A DNA stretch of 64,000 nt, taken from positions 447,527 through 511,526 of the forward strand of contig NZ_LMOD01000003.1 in assembly GCF_001423485.1 (NCBI RefSeq), written 5' to 3'. The notes under the pieces were generated by a model. It was not told the origin of the DNA. It worked only from the letters and a program-made list of their open reading frames with translations, and searched no databases. How positions within the stretch are numbered: position 1 is the stretch's first letter; every line of letters starts with the position of its first letter. This stretch comes from Microbacterium sp. Leaf320. GTDB lineage: Bacteria; Actinomycetota; Actinomycetes; Actinomycetales; Microbacteriaceae. Below, in pieces: positions 29,656 through 39,435 of this stretch. The position numbers and the translations under genes are program-made.

Positions 29656-32600
29656 TCAGCGCAGATCCCGCATCCGCGCCGCGACTCCACCGCCCTCCCC
29701 CGTCCGGCGCTCCGCGGTCACCGCGATGATGAGGAGCACCGCTCCCATCACCGCGAGTGTGATCCACCAGGGCATCGACTCGACACCGCGGCCGATCTGC
29801 ACCGAGAAGACGAAGACGTTCTCGATCGGCAGCACGATGAGTCCGAGCAGGAACGGGGCGGCGAGGCGGTTGCGAGAGCCGATGAGGATCGCGGCCAGAG
29901 CGAGCACCATCACCAGGATCGCCCGCCAGGTGAGCGGATCCGTGAAGGTCGAGACGATCGACGCGATCATCATCGTGACGATCCCCGGCGCGAGCAGCGC
30001 CCACGAGCCGCTCCACCGTGCGGGCCAGCTGTTCAGCGTGCCGCGCTCTCCCGTGCCTTCCTCGTCGGCCCGCCGCATGGCGAGCGCACCGGCGACCAGC
30101 AGGAAGGCGCCCAGCGGCAGCGAGAACCACTCGACCCGCAGATCACGCGGGCTCCACGCCACGACGGCGGTGACGAAGGCTATCGCGAAGAGGAACCACA
30201 CGGGCGGGGCGGTCGTCACCCGCACGCTCACCCTGCGTGCGGTCACGACCGTCGCGATCAGGTAGCCGAGCATCAGCACCCACATCGGCCAGATCGAGAG
30301 CCAGTCCCGCTCGATCGCGGTCCAGGTGCCGGCTGCGAGCGCGAGGGCGGCGGGCGCCCCCAGCCAACGCGTTCTCCGCAGCGCGGAGTCGACGCCGGCC
30401 GAGGCGCGGAGGGCCCGGGCGGCGAACGCGAGCACCACGGCGCCCACCGCGCTCACGCCGAGGCAGGCCACGAAGAGGCCCAGCCCCTGCAGCTGCGCGA
30501 AGTCCCAGCCCAGTCCGATGCGGACGCCCTGGAGCGGTCCGACCACTGCCGCGAGGCCCGCAGCGATCAGGGTCGGGATGCGCAGCACACGGAGCCTGTG
30601 CAGCCGGGATCCGGGCCGGGTGCGGCGCATCAGAGCCTCGAGCGCGAGCAGCACCCCGGAACCGGCGAGGAGCCCTCCGACTCGCCACGTGACACCCGTC
30701 TGCCCGGAGGCGTCGGGTTCGATGAGCGCGACGAGCGCGAGGATCGGCCCGATCGCGATGAGCAGCCCTGCGCCATACAGGGCGGTCGCCCGACCGCCGC
30801 GGACCGTGACGAGCACGGCCACGAACGCGGCGCCGAGGGAGGGCGGGAGCAGATACGCCTCGAGGAGGTCGACACCTGTGATCCCCCAGACGCACCACAG
30901 TGCCCCGGTGAACGACGCGCCCGCAACAGCCCAGGCATATCGGCGACGTGCGAACAGCGCGGCGGCGACGCCGCCGATCCCGATCACGAGGAGCACGATC
31001 AGCGCGGTGCCGAGGCCCGCCGCCTCGCGACCGACCGCGAGGCCCGTGGCGATGAGCCCGGTGAGCAGTGCCGAGCATTCGATCGCGACTCGCGCCGCAT
31101 CGGCCGTCGCCGCCGCGTGCCCCCTCGCGACGAGCGCGTCGCGGATGGAGGACGACGCCGCGAGGGCGAGGGCGACGAGCACCGCGACGATCGGGAGAGC
31201 GACCGGTGACCCGCTCGAGGCGAGCAGCTGGGCCCCGAGACAGACCACGACGACCGCGAGGGTCGGCACGAGCATCCCCGCTGCCGCTGTGCGCACCAGG
31301 CGCGTGAGTCCGGGGCGGCGCGTGAGCAGCAGCGTCAGGGCGAGGACGAACATCAGACCGGTGGAGAGCGCGGTCCAGCCGCTGCGTTCCTCGACGACCT
31401 GCAGGACGCCGATTCCGAAGGGCACCGCGGAGACGACGAGGATCGCCTGCCATGACCGCGCACCGATGCGCGGAAGATACGTGGCCGAGATCGCGACGAG
31501 CAGACCCGCGGATGCCGTCAGGCAGAGCTGCGCGATGCTGCCGACCCCGCCCTCGGCCAGCGCCGTCGCGACGAGGATCAGCCCGTAGGCGAAGCCCGCG
31601 CCGACCGAGAGGAAGCGCAGTCGGATCGGACGCACGGCCGCGAGGGCGCCCAGCGCGATCAGCGTCGCGATGCCCGCGAGAGGGACGGCGGATACGTCGC
31701 GCCAGGCGACGATCACCGAGGCGACGAGAGCGAGATAGGCACCGATGAGCAGGAGGGGCACGATGCCTCTGCCCGCGGTGCGCTCCGGCATGCGCGCCAT
31801 CGCCACGGCGACCGCGACGACTGCACCCGCGAGGACGGCGACAGCGGCGGGCAGCACCAGCAGTCCGCTGCAGCCGAGGACGAGAACCGCGAGCACACCG
31901 GATGCGAGGGAGATCCGCGCGGCGGGCACGGAGAGCGCGCGGATGCCGTCCCGCTCGCGGGCGAGGCCGCCGAAGACGGCGAGACCGACGCAGACGGCCG
32001 CGAGACCGAGCGGGGTTCCCGCACCGGCGAACCCGAATGCCTCGACACCGTCGACGCGCCGGAGGAAGCCGGTGACGGTGGTCCCGCCGGTGATCACGGC
32101 GTCGGCGAGCAGGGCGAGGGTCGGCACGGCGAGCACCGACAGTGCTCCCCCGGCGACATGTCCGCGCGGCACCCGCGCAGGAAGAGGCACCACGGCGCCG
32201 ATCAGCACGAGCGCGACGGCGGCCACCGCGGGGATGATCGCGAAGTACCACGAGATCGAGAGCTCCCGGATGACGGGGACGGCATACACGAGCAGAACGA
32301 TCGCCGCCGAACCCGTCGCTCCCGCGACGTAGGCCCAGAGGGGGCGGAGCATCCGCCGAGCCGCGATCACGGCATGCACCGCGATCAGCGCGAGCATCCC
32401 GCTCACGGCGAGCAGCGACGCGGTCTCGCTCCCGAGATCGATTCGCCAGACGAGCACGAGTGCGCTCGCACTCGAGATCAGCTGCACGGCGACGAGGGTG
32501 ACGCGCTCGACGATCGGTGGCCGGAGGAACTCGACGATGGCGGCTCCGGCGAGGGCGACGCCGATCGCGCCCGCCACGCCCGAGATCGAGGTCGCCCCCG

Positions 32601-33432
32601 CCGCGCCCAGCATCGCGGGGGTGAGCGCCAGCGTGACCGTCGCCGTCCACTGCCAGACCCTGATGCCGCGTTGCGTGCCGGCACCGAGCATCACGATCGC
32701 GGCGACGGCGGAGACGACGGCTGCCGTGAGCCAGGGGTCGACCCCGGGCGCTGCGAGCTGCGCGACCGCGTGCACGTCGAGCCCAGCGAACACCAGCCCG
32801 AGACCGCCGACCGCCTCGGCGGAGAACCGCAGGCCACGACGGGAGAGCAACCAGGCTCCGCCGAGGAACAGGAGAGTGATGAGCCCGACGATCACGCTGC
32901 GCAGGGCGCGATCGGCGAGGTCGGGGTTGAAGTACGTGAACACGATCGCGGCCACGGCGAACAGGCCGGCACCGGCGGTCGCGAGGACCGACTGGAGCGT
33001 CGCACTGCTCTGCGGGGACGCCGGGGTCCTCCCACCGCTGCCTGCTGTCGGAGGGGGCGGCGGGGGCTGCGACTCGGACGTTGCCGCGGTACGCGCCGTC
33101 TCCGGCACGGCGACGGACACCGGGACGGATGCCGATGCAGCCGCCGAAGCACCTCTCGAGGCAGCTGCCACGGGGAGGCGGGTGACGAGCGGGACACGGG
33201 TGAGCGTCTCGTCGCGAGTGCGGATCGCCGCGGCGGCCGCGAGCGACGCCTCCCACACCTCGGTGCCGATCGGGCCGCGAAGGTCCGCGCCGCATCTCGC
33301 GCAGCATCCGCCGTCCAGCATCCCGCGGCAGAGGGGGCAGCTCGTGTGGTCGAGGATCTGCAGGGCGAGGACCTCACCCCAGGTCTCCGACGGCGAGCTC
33401 GGGGTGGACGGGGTCACGGACGTGGTGGTCAT
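29656..33432 (-). CDS. Giant polytopic membrane protein with N-terminal zinc-ribbon
   Basis: The 1258-residue protein begins with a cytoplasmic region holding four Cys in CPLCRGMLDGGCCARCG (residues about 32-47), a probable zinc ribbon. A Pro/Ser linker to about residue 145 follows, then some 30-35 hydrophobic helices to the end. Large actinobacterial membrane proteins of this layout are annotated only as integral membrane proteins. The start overlaps the XRE gene upstream as ATGA, so the two are co-translated. ATG 33432 is used. No catalytic motif is seen; the function is unknown. Confidence 0.8.
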   Translation of the reverse strand: MTTTSVTPSTPSSPSETWGEVLALQILDHTSCPLCRGMLDGGCCARCGADLRGPIGTEVWEASLAAAAAIRTRDETLTRVPLVTRLPVAAASRGASAAASASVPVSVAVPETARTAATSESQPPPPPPTAGSGGRTPASPQSSATLQSVLATAGAGLFAVAAIVFTYFNPDLADRALRSVIVGLITLLFLGGAWLLSRRGLRFSAEAVGGLGLVFAGLDVHAVAQLAAPGVDPWLTAAVVSAVAAIVMLGAGTQRGIRVWQWTATVTLALTPAMLGAAGATSISGVAGAIGVALAGAAIVEFLRPPIVERVTLVAVQLISSASALVLVWRIDLGSETASLLAVSGMLALIAVHAVIAARRMLRPLWAYVAGATGSAAIVLLVYAVPVIRELSISWYFAIIPAVAAVALVLIGAVVPLPARVPRGHVAGGALSVLAVPTLALLADAVITGGTTVTGFLRRVDGVEAFGFAGAGTPLGLAAVCVGLAVFGGLARERDGIRALSVPAARISLASGVLAVLVLGCSGLLVLPAAVAVLAGAVVAVAVAMARMPERTAGRGIVPLLLIGAYLALVASVIVAWRDVSAVPLAGIATLIALGALAAVRPIRLRFLSVGAGFAYGLILVATALAEGGVGSIAQLCLTASAGLLVAISATYLPRIGARSWQAILVVSAVPFGIGVLQVVEERSGWTALSTGLMFVLALTLLLTRRPGLTRLVRTAAAGMLVPTLAVVVVCLGAQLLASSGSPVALPIVAVLVALALAASSSIRDALVARGHAAATADAARVAIECSALLTGLIATGLAVGREAAGLGTALIVLLVIGIGGVAAALFARRRYAWAVAGASFTGALWCVWGITGVDLLEAYLLPPSLGAAFVAVLVTVRGGRATALYGAGLLIAIGPILALVALIEPDASGQTGVTWRVGGLLAGSGVLLALEALMRRTRPGSRLHRLRVLRIPTLIAAGLAAVVGPLQGVRIGLGWDFAQLQGLGLFVACLGVSAVGAVVLAFAARALRASAGVDSALRRTRWLGAPAALALAAGTWTAIERDWLSIWPMWVLMLGYLIATVVTARRVSVRVTTAPPVWFLFAIAFVTAVVAWSPRDLRVEWFSLPLGAFLLVAGALAMRRADEEGTGERGTLNSWPARWSGSWALLAPGIVTMMIASIVSTFTDPLTWRAILVMVLALAAILIGSRNRLAAPFLLGLIVLPIENVFVFSVQIGRGVESMPWWITLAVMGAVLLIIAVTAERRTGEGGGVAARMRDLR

Positions 33433-33650
33433 CACCGCTCCTCGGTGTCGGGGACCCAGCGCAGGATGTCGCCCGGCTGGCATTCGAGCACGCGGCAGAT
33501 CGCCTCGAGCGTCGTGAAGCGCACCGCCTTGGCTCTGCCGTTCTTGAGCACGGCGACGTTCGCTGGAGTGATCCCGATGGCATCCGCGAAGTCCTGCACG
33601 CTCATTTTCTTGATGGCGAGCTGCACGTCGAGGTCGATGACGATCGGCAT
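33432..33650 (-). CDS. Small XRE/Cro-family HTH regulator
   Basis: This 72-residue protein is essentially a single helix-turn-helix domain: VQDFADAIGITPANVAVLKNGRAKAVRFTTLEAICRVLECQPGDIL. It resembles the regulators encoded with DUF2975 membrane proteins. The gene sits between such a protein (33650) and the giant membrane protein (33432), overlapping both. It probably autoregulates the operon through the palindrome at 34151-34172. Confidence 0.88.
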   Translation of the reverse strand: MPIVIDLDVQLAIKKMSVQDFADAIGITPANVAVLKNGRAKAVRFTTLEAICRVLECQPGDILRWVPDTEER

Positions 33651-34126
33651 CAGACGACCTCCGACATGTCCTGCTCGAGCTCGAGGGCCTTGCGCAGAAG
33701 TCCCCGCAGCACCACCACGAGCAGCGCGAGGGCGGCGCTCACGACGATCCCCAGCACGGCCAGGAGCGACAGCGACAGCGACACCGCGCGGCTGCCGACG
33801 ATCACGATGTAGGAGACGAGGATGATCGCCCCCGCGGCGATCAGGGCGCCGAGGATGATGTCGACATAGCGGAACGCCTCGACTCGGAAGATGCGCCCTT
33901 CCTGCACGAGAGACAGCAGGAACCAGATGCACACCAGAGTCACCTCGATCAGGGCGATGAACACCACGGCGCCGATGATCCCGGGGACCTCGAGCTGCGC
34001 GACGTCGGGGTTACGGATCGCGGTGATGCGCGCGACCTCGGGGATGACCAGGGTCTGACTGGCCAGCAGAAGCGCGAGCAGGAGGATGATCAGCGCCTTG
34101 AGGACGCGCGAGACACGAGGATGCAT
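33650..34126 (-). CDS. DUF2975-type membrane protein
   Basis: The 158-residue protein has four hydrophobic helices (near residues 10-30, 50-75, 88-115 and 120-145), the layout of DUF2975 proteins. ATG 34126 gives a first helix directly after a short basic N-terminus; the longer frame adds a polar stretch that overlaps the operator. DUF2975 proteins are consistently paired with a small XRE regulator, as here. Their role is not known. Confidence 0.78.
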   Translation of the reverse strand: MHPRVSRVLKALIILLLALLLASQTLVIPEVARITAIRNPDVAQLEVPGIIGAVVFIALIEVTLVCIWFLLSLVQEGRIFRVEAFRYVDIILGALIAAGAIILVSYIVIVGSRAVSLSLSLLAVLGIVVSAALALLVVVLRGLLRKALELEQDMSEVV

Positions 34127-34150
34127 GAATGGCCCTATCGATCGCCAATG

Positions 34151-34172
34151 GGTATCTATCGAAAAACGATAC
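34151..34172 (-). promoter_or_regulatory. Candidate operator upstream of the DUF2975/XRE operon
   Basis: GGTATC and GATACC form an inverted repeat, with an inner TATCG-AAAAA-CGATA dyad. It lies 25 bp before the DUF2975 start, so it can overlap the promoter. It is the likely binding site of the XRE protein encoded in the operon. Confidence 0.5.
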
Positions 34173-34262
34173 CCTTGACCACGCAGCGTCGCCACTCCCG
34201 CGTCGACCTCTCAGCGGATGTGCAGGCAGCCTGGCGGCCTCACCCAGGGGAAGCGGGCTCGC

Positions 34263-34910
34263 CTACGGCAGGTCGGGGTCGAACGGCGAGTCGAGCGAGT
34301 CGGTCAGCTCCGCGAGCAGCGCCTCGATCTGGGGCTCGACATGCTGCGAGATCGCCGCCTGGATGTGGATGCGGTGACGGAGCAGGATGCTGCAGATCTC
34401 GCGCCCCACCATGTTGGCGTACTCGTCGGCGAGAGCGACCTCTTGCCGCAGCGCCGCCTTCGCCTCATCGCTCAGCGGTGGAAGGGGAGGAAGATCCGCT
34501 GTCGCGTCGTCGGCCATGCCTGCGATCGTGAACAGGAACGGTGCGCCGGGAATCGGCTCCGGGTCCAGCGGCAGGCCGTCGAACTCGGGGTCGAGCCCGT
34601 CGGCGGGCCGGTAGCTGCGCGCCCTGTTGCGCGCGGCCTGCTGGTCGAGTTCGCGCTGCAGCATCGGCAGGTTCCGGGCCGTGTACTCGGCGACGGCGTG
34701 GTCGACGAGGGTCTTGATCCTCGTCGAGAGTCCGTGCTGCACGCCGTGCGGCGTGTTCGAGCCGATGCCGGCCGCCGACAGGATGGGCGAACCCAGACAG
34801 CGTCGGCAGGGCGCGACTCGTCCTCGATGGGTGGCCGGCTCCCACCGAGGCACCCAGCGCAGCCAGGCCTCGACGGCCTGGTCGACCTGCGTCTCCAACG
34901 AGCGCTCCAC
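34263..34910 (-). CDS. Uncharacterised acidic protein
   Basis: I do not recognise this about 215-residue protein. It is soluble, with CRRC near residue 35, a Pro-rich linker (ADLPPLPPLSDEA) and a helical C-terminus containing RHRIHIQAAISQHVEPQIEALLAEL. The GTG at 34910 begins the part that looks coding; an ATG at 34958 adds 16 Ala/Cys-rich residues and has no ribosome-binding site. It is close to, but not overlapping, the membrane-protein gene upstream (34971). Confidence 0.6.
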   Translation of the reverse strand: MERSLETQVDQAVEAWLRWVPRWEPATHRGRVAPCRRCLGSPILSAAGIGSNTPHGVQHGLSTRIKTLVDHAVAEYTARNLPMLQRELDQQAARNRARSYRPADGLDPEFDGLPLDPEPIPGAPFLFTIAGMADDATADLPPLPPLSDEAKAALRQEVALADEYANMVGREICSILLRHRIHIQAAISQHVEPQIEALLAELTDSLDSPFDPDLP

Positions 34911-34970
34911 ACCTAGAGCGTACGGCGCACACGGCGCGCAGGCGGCGATTTCCGCCATGACGGCGGGGCG

Positions 34971-35462
34971 TCATTCCTCGTCTTCGCGCTCCCAGGGCCA
35001 CTGCGGATGCTGCGCTCGAGTGCGGCGGAGAGCGATGCCGCCCCAGGCTGCGATGGCGGCGGCGAGGCCGAGCACCGCGCTCGCTCCCCCCGTCACGAGA
35101 GCGCCCGCCACGGCCGTTGCCACGATGAGATCGCCCCGCGCCATCGCCGCACCCATCCACACGGCGACCAGATGCGCCAGCGCCGTCGCGATCGCGATGC
35201 CGGGAACGGCGAGGAAAGACGGGCGCGGTCGCCGCAGTGCGCCCCACAGCGACAGCGCGAAGACGAGCACGGCGGCGATCATGCCGACCACCCCCGGCAC
35301 CGGTCCGAGACCAGGGACGGAGATGATGTCGGTGTCGGTCGCGATGCTCACCGCACCCAGGCCGAAGACGGCGAGCGCGAAGAACCCCACCGCCGCGAGC
35401 ACCAGCGCCAAGACGGCCGAAACCCCCGCGGACTCGGGTCCACGGGGGTTCGACGATGACAT
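34971..35462 (-). CDS. Small four-helix membrane protein
   Basis: This 163-residue protein has four hydrophobic segments and ends in a polar tail (RRTRAQHPQWPWEREDEE). It resembles the DUF4190/DUF4064-like small actinobacterial membrane proteins, but the match is only in architecture. It lies 9 bp downstream of the 340-residue membrane protein, suggesting one transcript. Confidence 0.6.
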   Translation of the reverse strand: MSSSNPRGPESAGVSAVLALVLAAVGFFALAVFGLGAVSIATDTDIISVPGLGPVPGVVGMIAAVLVFALSLWGALRRPRPSFLAVPGIAIATALAHLVAVWMGAAMARGDLIVATAVAGALVTGGASAVLGLAAAIAAWGGIALRRTRAQHPQWPWEREDEE

Positions 35463-35470
35463 GTTCGTGA

Positions 35471-36493
35471 CTACCTCGACAGCGTCGGGCCGGCCTCGAG
35501 CGTGCGCTCGTACTCGCGCTGCGCCTCGGCGTTCAGCTCGGTCTTGCGGGCTCCGCTGCGGGCGACCCAGGCACCGAACCAGATCGTCAGCTCGCGAGCG
35601 AACACGAACGCGGCGATCGCCAGGGGGTGGAAGAGCTGTGCGCCGACGAGGTCGTTGCCCTCGCTCGCACTGAGCAGCCAGAAAGGCGCCTCGAAGAGAG
35701 CCCCGAGGATGTGACCGCCGTAGGCGATCAGACCGACGATGATGCCGAACACCACCCAGAGGCCCCAGCGACCGCGGTTGATGAACGCGCCGAGCAGCCA
35801 GAAGCCGAGGAAGAACACCACGACGGGGACCCAGTAGCCCCAGGTGGTGAGCGGTGCGAGCGCCGCCTCGGCGATGTTCTCACCCGTGACGTCGCCGGCG
35901 AAGGCGCCGAGTCCGAGCGTGGCGCCGAGATACAGGATCGCGAAGGCGACGGTGGCCAGCAGGCCGATGGCGCCTGCCGTGCCGCGGTTGCCGCGCTCGC
36001 GAGGCGGCTCGGGAGCCTGCACGAAGATCGGCTGCTGCTGCAGGGGCGGAGCGATGACGGGCTCGGCGACCGCGGGCTCGGACGGGACGATGCGCGTCTG
36101 GGTGTCGTCGACCGATGAGTACGCGGCACCGGCCAGGGCCGACTGCTCGTGCGCCACGGGAGGCGTGTACGCCGCGGTGGCGTCGGCATCCGTGTTCCAC
36201 GACGTCGTCTTGACGTCCTGCTCGTCATCCAGGTACTTGGGGTCGTTCAGCTCCGGCGTCGCGAAGGTGCCGGGGTGGTCGTTCTCGGCCGCTTCGAACG
36301 CGGCGAGGTCGGGGTCGACGGCGGGTGTCGTCGTCGCGGCCGACTTCTGGTCAGCAGGGTCGGTGGTGTCGGCGGGCGTGCCGGAGACACCTGCACCCGC
36401 TGCGGCGGCGGCGTCGAGTCCAGCGTTCGCGCTGTCGACGACGTCGTTGACGTCCTTCGGCCGCTCGGGCTGTGGAACCTCGGGGTCACTCAT
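35471..36493 (-). CDS. Membrane protein with long acidic N-terminal domain
   Basis: The first 165 residues are low-complexity, rich in Asp, Ala, Pro and Thr, and probably disordered and cytoplasmic. Four membrane helices follow (about residues 178-200, 222-240, 245-270 and 288-310), with a polar, basic C-terminus. I do not recognise the family. The ATG at 36493 has no competing start. Confidence 0.65.
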   Translation of the reverse strand: MSDPEVPQPERPKDVNDVVDSANAGLDAAAAAGAGVSGTPADTTDPADQKSAATTTPAVDPDLAAFEAAENDHPGTFATPELNDPKYLDDEQDVKTTSWNTDADATAAYTPPVAHEQSALAGAAYSSVDDTQTRIVPSEPAVAEPVIAPPLQQQPIFVQAPEPPRERGNRGTAGAIGLLATVAFAILYLGATLGLGAFAGDVTGENIAEAALAPLTTWGYWVPVVVFFLGFWLLGAFINRGRWGLWVVFGIIVGLIAYGGHILGALFEAPFWLLSASEGNDLVGAQLFHPLAIAAFVFARELTIWFGAWVARSGARKTELNAEAQREYERTLEAGPTLSR

Positions 36494-36624
36494 GGGGTGC
36501 GCCTCTCATCGGATGTGTGCTCTGCGAGGTTACCGCCGCCCCCGCGCCCGCTGACGGAGGCGTGCCGACGTGTCGCCCACCCCGTCTCCGTGCGGATCTC
36601 CGCGTTCCCGGTGGCGCCTGCGAG

Positions 36625-36777
36625 TCAGGGCAGCGTCGACCGAAGAGTGTCTCCGACGAAGGAGGCCACCGCGGGCATGATCGGGATCGCGAACCAGATC
36701 AGAGCGCTCACGACACCCGCGCACAGCACTCCGGCGATCCAGCTGATCGCCACGTTGCGCCCCGCGACCCGTGCCAT
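36625..36777 (-). CDS. Small single-spanning membrane protein downstream region of sugar transporter
   Basis: This 50-residue ORF starts MARVAGRNVAISWIAGVLCA, continues through a second hydrophobic stretch (VVSALIWFAIPIMPAV) and ends LRSTLP. A clear GGAGG lies 5 bp before the ATG. It follows the sugar permease gene by 62 bp. Similar tiny membrane proteins are common after actinobacterial transport operons, but I cannot assign a role. Confidence 0.6.
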   Translation of the reverse strand: MARVAGRNVAISWIAGVLCAGVVSALIWFAIPIMPAVASFVGDTLRSTLP

Positions 36778-36839
36778 GCCTCCACGCTACGACCGGCGGA
36801 TGCCACCACCGTGTCGCAACGCCGAGGAGCGTGCGCCGA

Positions 36840-37763
36840 TCAGCCCTTCGTCGCCCCGGCAGTGAGCCCGCCGACGATGTAGCGCTGCAGGAACAGGAAG
36901 AGAATCATCACCGGGATGGCGGCCATCACAGCTCCCGCCGAGAACGCCGACCAGTCCGCATAGCGCGGGTTCGCCACGAGCTTGGTGAGGCCGACGACCA
37001 GCGTCTGCTGCTCGACGTCGACTAGCATGACGCTCGCGATGACGTACTCGTTGACCGTGCCGATGAACGACAGCAGCGCGACGACCGCGAGGATCGGCGC
37101 CACGAGCGGCAGGATCATCGTGAAGAAGATGCGCGCGTGACCGGCGCCGTCGATGCGCGCCGCCTCGTCGAGCTCCATCGGCAGAGTGTTGAAGAAGCCG
37201 TACATCAGGTAGGTGTTCACGCCCAGCGCGCCGCCGAGGTACACCAGGATCAGACCGGTGTGCGTGTTGAGGCCGATGGCGGGGAACCAATCGCCCAGCG
37301 TCGACATCAGCAGGAAGATCGCGACGACCGCGAGCAGCTGCGGGAACATCTGCACGACCACGATCGTGACGAGTCCGATGCGACGGCCTGCGAAACGCAT
37401 GCGCGAGAAGGCATATGCCGCGAGCGCCCCGATGAACACGGTCACAGCTCCCGTGACGACGGCGATGAGCAGCGTGTTCAGGAACCACAGTCCGTAGGGA
37501 TTCTGCGGATCGCTGAGGATGCGCACGTAGCTGTCGAATCCGAACGCGGAGAACAGCTGGTTGGATCCCGTCAGCGTTCCGCGCGGGTTCAGCGATGCCG
37601 ACACGACGTACAGCAGGGGGAAGAGGGCGAACGCGCTGACGACGATGGCGACGACGTGGCGCCATCCGGTGTCGGCGAACCAGGCGCCGAAGGAGCGACG
37701 TCGGGGTGCGAGGCTGCGCTCGACGGAGGTGGAACGAGAGGTCCTGATATCCGTGGTGCTCAT
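36840..37763 (-). CDS. Sugar ABC transporter permease, MalG-like
   Basis: This 307-residue inner-membrane permease has six helices. The EAA loop LDEAARIDGAGHARIFFTMILPLVAPI (near residue 195), which docks the ATPase, identifies it. It follows the MalF-like gene by one base. No ATPase gene is present, so the transporter must use a shared MsiK-type ATPase encoded elsewhere, as is common in Actinobacteria. Confidence 0.92.
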   Translation of the reverse strand: MSTTDIRTSRSTSVERSLAPRRRSFGAWFADTGWRHVVAIVVSAFALFPLLYVVSASLNPRGTLTGSNQLFSAFGFDSYVRILSDPQNPYGLWFLNTLLIAVVTGAVTVFIGALAAYAFSRMRFAGRRIGLVTIVVVQMFPQLLAVVAIFLLMSTLGDWFPAIGLNTHTGLILVYLGGALGVNTYLMYGFFNTLPMELDEAARIDGAGHARIFFTMILPLVAPILAVVALLSFIGTVNEYVIASVMLVDVEQQTLVVGLTKLVANPRYADWSAFSAGAVMAAIPVMILFLFLQRYIVGGLTAGATKG

Positions 37764-37764
37764 G

Positions 37765-39369
37765 TCAGTTCAGCTCCTCGAGGGCCTTGGTCTTGCGGAA
37801 GCTGATGATCGAGATCGTCGCAACCACGATGAAGATCAGGATGGTGAACGCGGAGGCCAGGCCGTAGTCGCGTGACTGCCCCGTGAAGGCCACCTTGTAG
37901 ACCATCGAGATCAGGATGTCGGTGTGTCCGACCGGGATGCTCACGTCGTCGAACCGGGGCCCGCCCTTGGTCAGCATGTAGATCAGGTTGAAGTTGTTGA
38001 AGTTGAAGGCGAACGACGAGATCAGCAGCGGAGCCACGGTCACGAGCAGCAGAGGCAGCTTGATGCGGCGGAAGACCTGCCACGGGTTCGCGCCATCCAT
38101 CACGGCCGCCTCGTTCACGTCTTCCGGGATCCCCTGCAGGGCACCCATGCAGACGAGGAACATGTACGGGAACCCGAGCCAGAGGTTGACCAGGAGCACC
38201 GATACCTTCGCGAGGGTCGGGTCGGTGAGCCAAGGGATGTCCGCTCCCCCGAAGATCACCTGGTTGATGAATCCGAAGCTCTCGTTCATCATCCCGGCCC
38301 AGACGAGGGCGGAGAGGAACGCCGGGAAGGCGTACGGGAGGATCAGGATGATCCGGTAGCCGTTGCGGAACCGCATCCGCGTGTTGTTGAACACCAGAGC
38401 GAGCAGCAACCCGAGGAAGAACGTCGTCGCGACCGACAGCAGGGCGAACACGAAGGTCCAGATGGTCACCGAGATGAGAGGACCGCGGATGGACTCGTCG
38501 GCGACCGCGCGCACGAAGTTGTCGAACCCGACGGTCGTCTGCCAGCCGGGCAGCAGCGCCTCGCCGTCCTCGGCGGTGAACGCCCCCTCGCCGGTGTCGG
38601 TGTAGACCGCACCGGTCGTCGTGTCGGTGATGGTGTCGGCATCGGCGTCGTACTCGAGGGTCGAGACGTACAGATAGCCCTTCTGCCCGTCGGGGGCGCG
38701 CAGGCTGCCGTCGTTCGGGTCGTCGCTGAACGGCACCGAGAGCTTCTCGAGCTGCTCGGACAGGGTGAAGACCTTCGCGAGCGGGAGCGTCGTCCACCCG
38801 TCGACGGCGACGGCCTGATCGCCCTCGAAATCGGCGTCGACCTCCTGCAGGGGCTGCTCGGCCGTGCCGAGCAGCGCGTCGCCGGAATCAGGATCCGTCA
38901 CGAGCAGGCCGTAGGTGCCGAACTGCTCGACGACCGTGACGGGGTAGGTGGCGGAATCCTCGACCCGCTCCTGGGCGGAGGCGAGGAGCGAGGAGATCGC
39001 CTGATCCTTCGTGCCGTTGTGCCCGGTGCCGTAATTCGTGAAGCCGATGTACCCCGTGTAGAGCAGCGTGAACACCTGGAAGACGATCAGGAAGATGATC
39101 CCGGGCGTCAGGTACTTCGCCGGCACCCGCTTGCGCGAGAAGTAGATGTAGTTGACCAGCACGGTGACGGCGACGACGAGGCCGAGCACCAGCCACTCCT
39201 GCTGGCCGAAGAGCACGAATGCCGCATAGAGCGCGATCGCGTCGACGACCGCCAGCAGCAGGATCTTGAGCAGCATCCAGCCGATGGGCCCGGATGCGGC
39301 CTCGGCGATCTTCGCCGCCTGGCGCTGGCGCTTGTTCAGTGGAGCCGTGGGCTCAGCGAGTTCTGTCAT
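37765..39369 (-). CDS. Sugar ABC transporter permease, MalF-like
   Basis: The 534-residue permease has three N-terminal helices and a large extracytoplasmic insertion (about residues 108-285, Asp/Thr-rich) comparable to the P2 loop of MalF. The core has the EAA motif VNEAAVMDGANPWQVFRRIKLPLL near residue 420. The P2-type loop suggests a maltose/maltodextrin-class importer. It is transcribed after the binding protein gene, ahead of malG. Confidence 0.92.
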   Translation of the reverse strand: MTELAEPTAPLNKRQRQAAKIAEAASGPIGWMLLKILLLAVVDAIALYAAFVLFGQQEWLVLGLVVAVTVLVNYIYFSRKRVPAKYLTPGIIFLIVFQVFTLLYTGYIGFTNYGTGHNGTKDQAISSLLASAQERVEDSATYPVTVVEQFGTYGLLVTDPDSGDALLGTAEQPLQEVDADFEGDQAVAVDGWTTLPLAKVFTLSEQLEKLSVPFSDDPNDGSLRAPDGQKGYLYVSTLEYDADADTITDTTTGAVYTDTGEGAFTAEDGEALLPGWQTTVGFDNFVRAVADESIRGPLISVTIWTFVFALLSVATTFFLGLLLALVFNNTRMRFRNGYRIILILPYAFPAFLSALVWAGMMNESFGFINQVIFGGADIPWLTDPTLAKVSVLLVNLWLGFPYMFLVCMGALQGIPEDVNEAAVMDGANPWQVFRRIKLPLLLVTVAPLLISSFAFNFNNFNLIYMLTKGGPRFDDVSIPVGHTDILISMVYKVAFTGQSRDYGLASAFTILIFIVVATISIISFRKTKALEELN

Positions 39370-39435
39370 CTCGTCCCCGTCGTCGAGCTGCCGGGGCGGA
39401 CGATGTCCGCCCCGGCAGGGATGGTGCTGGGTGTG

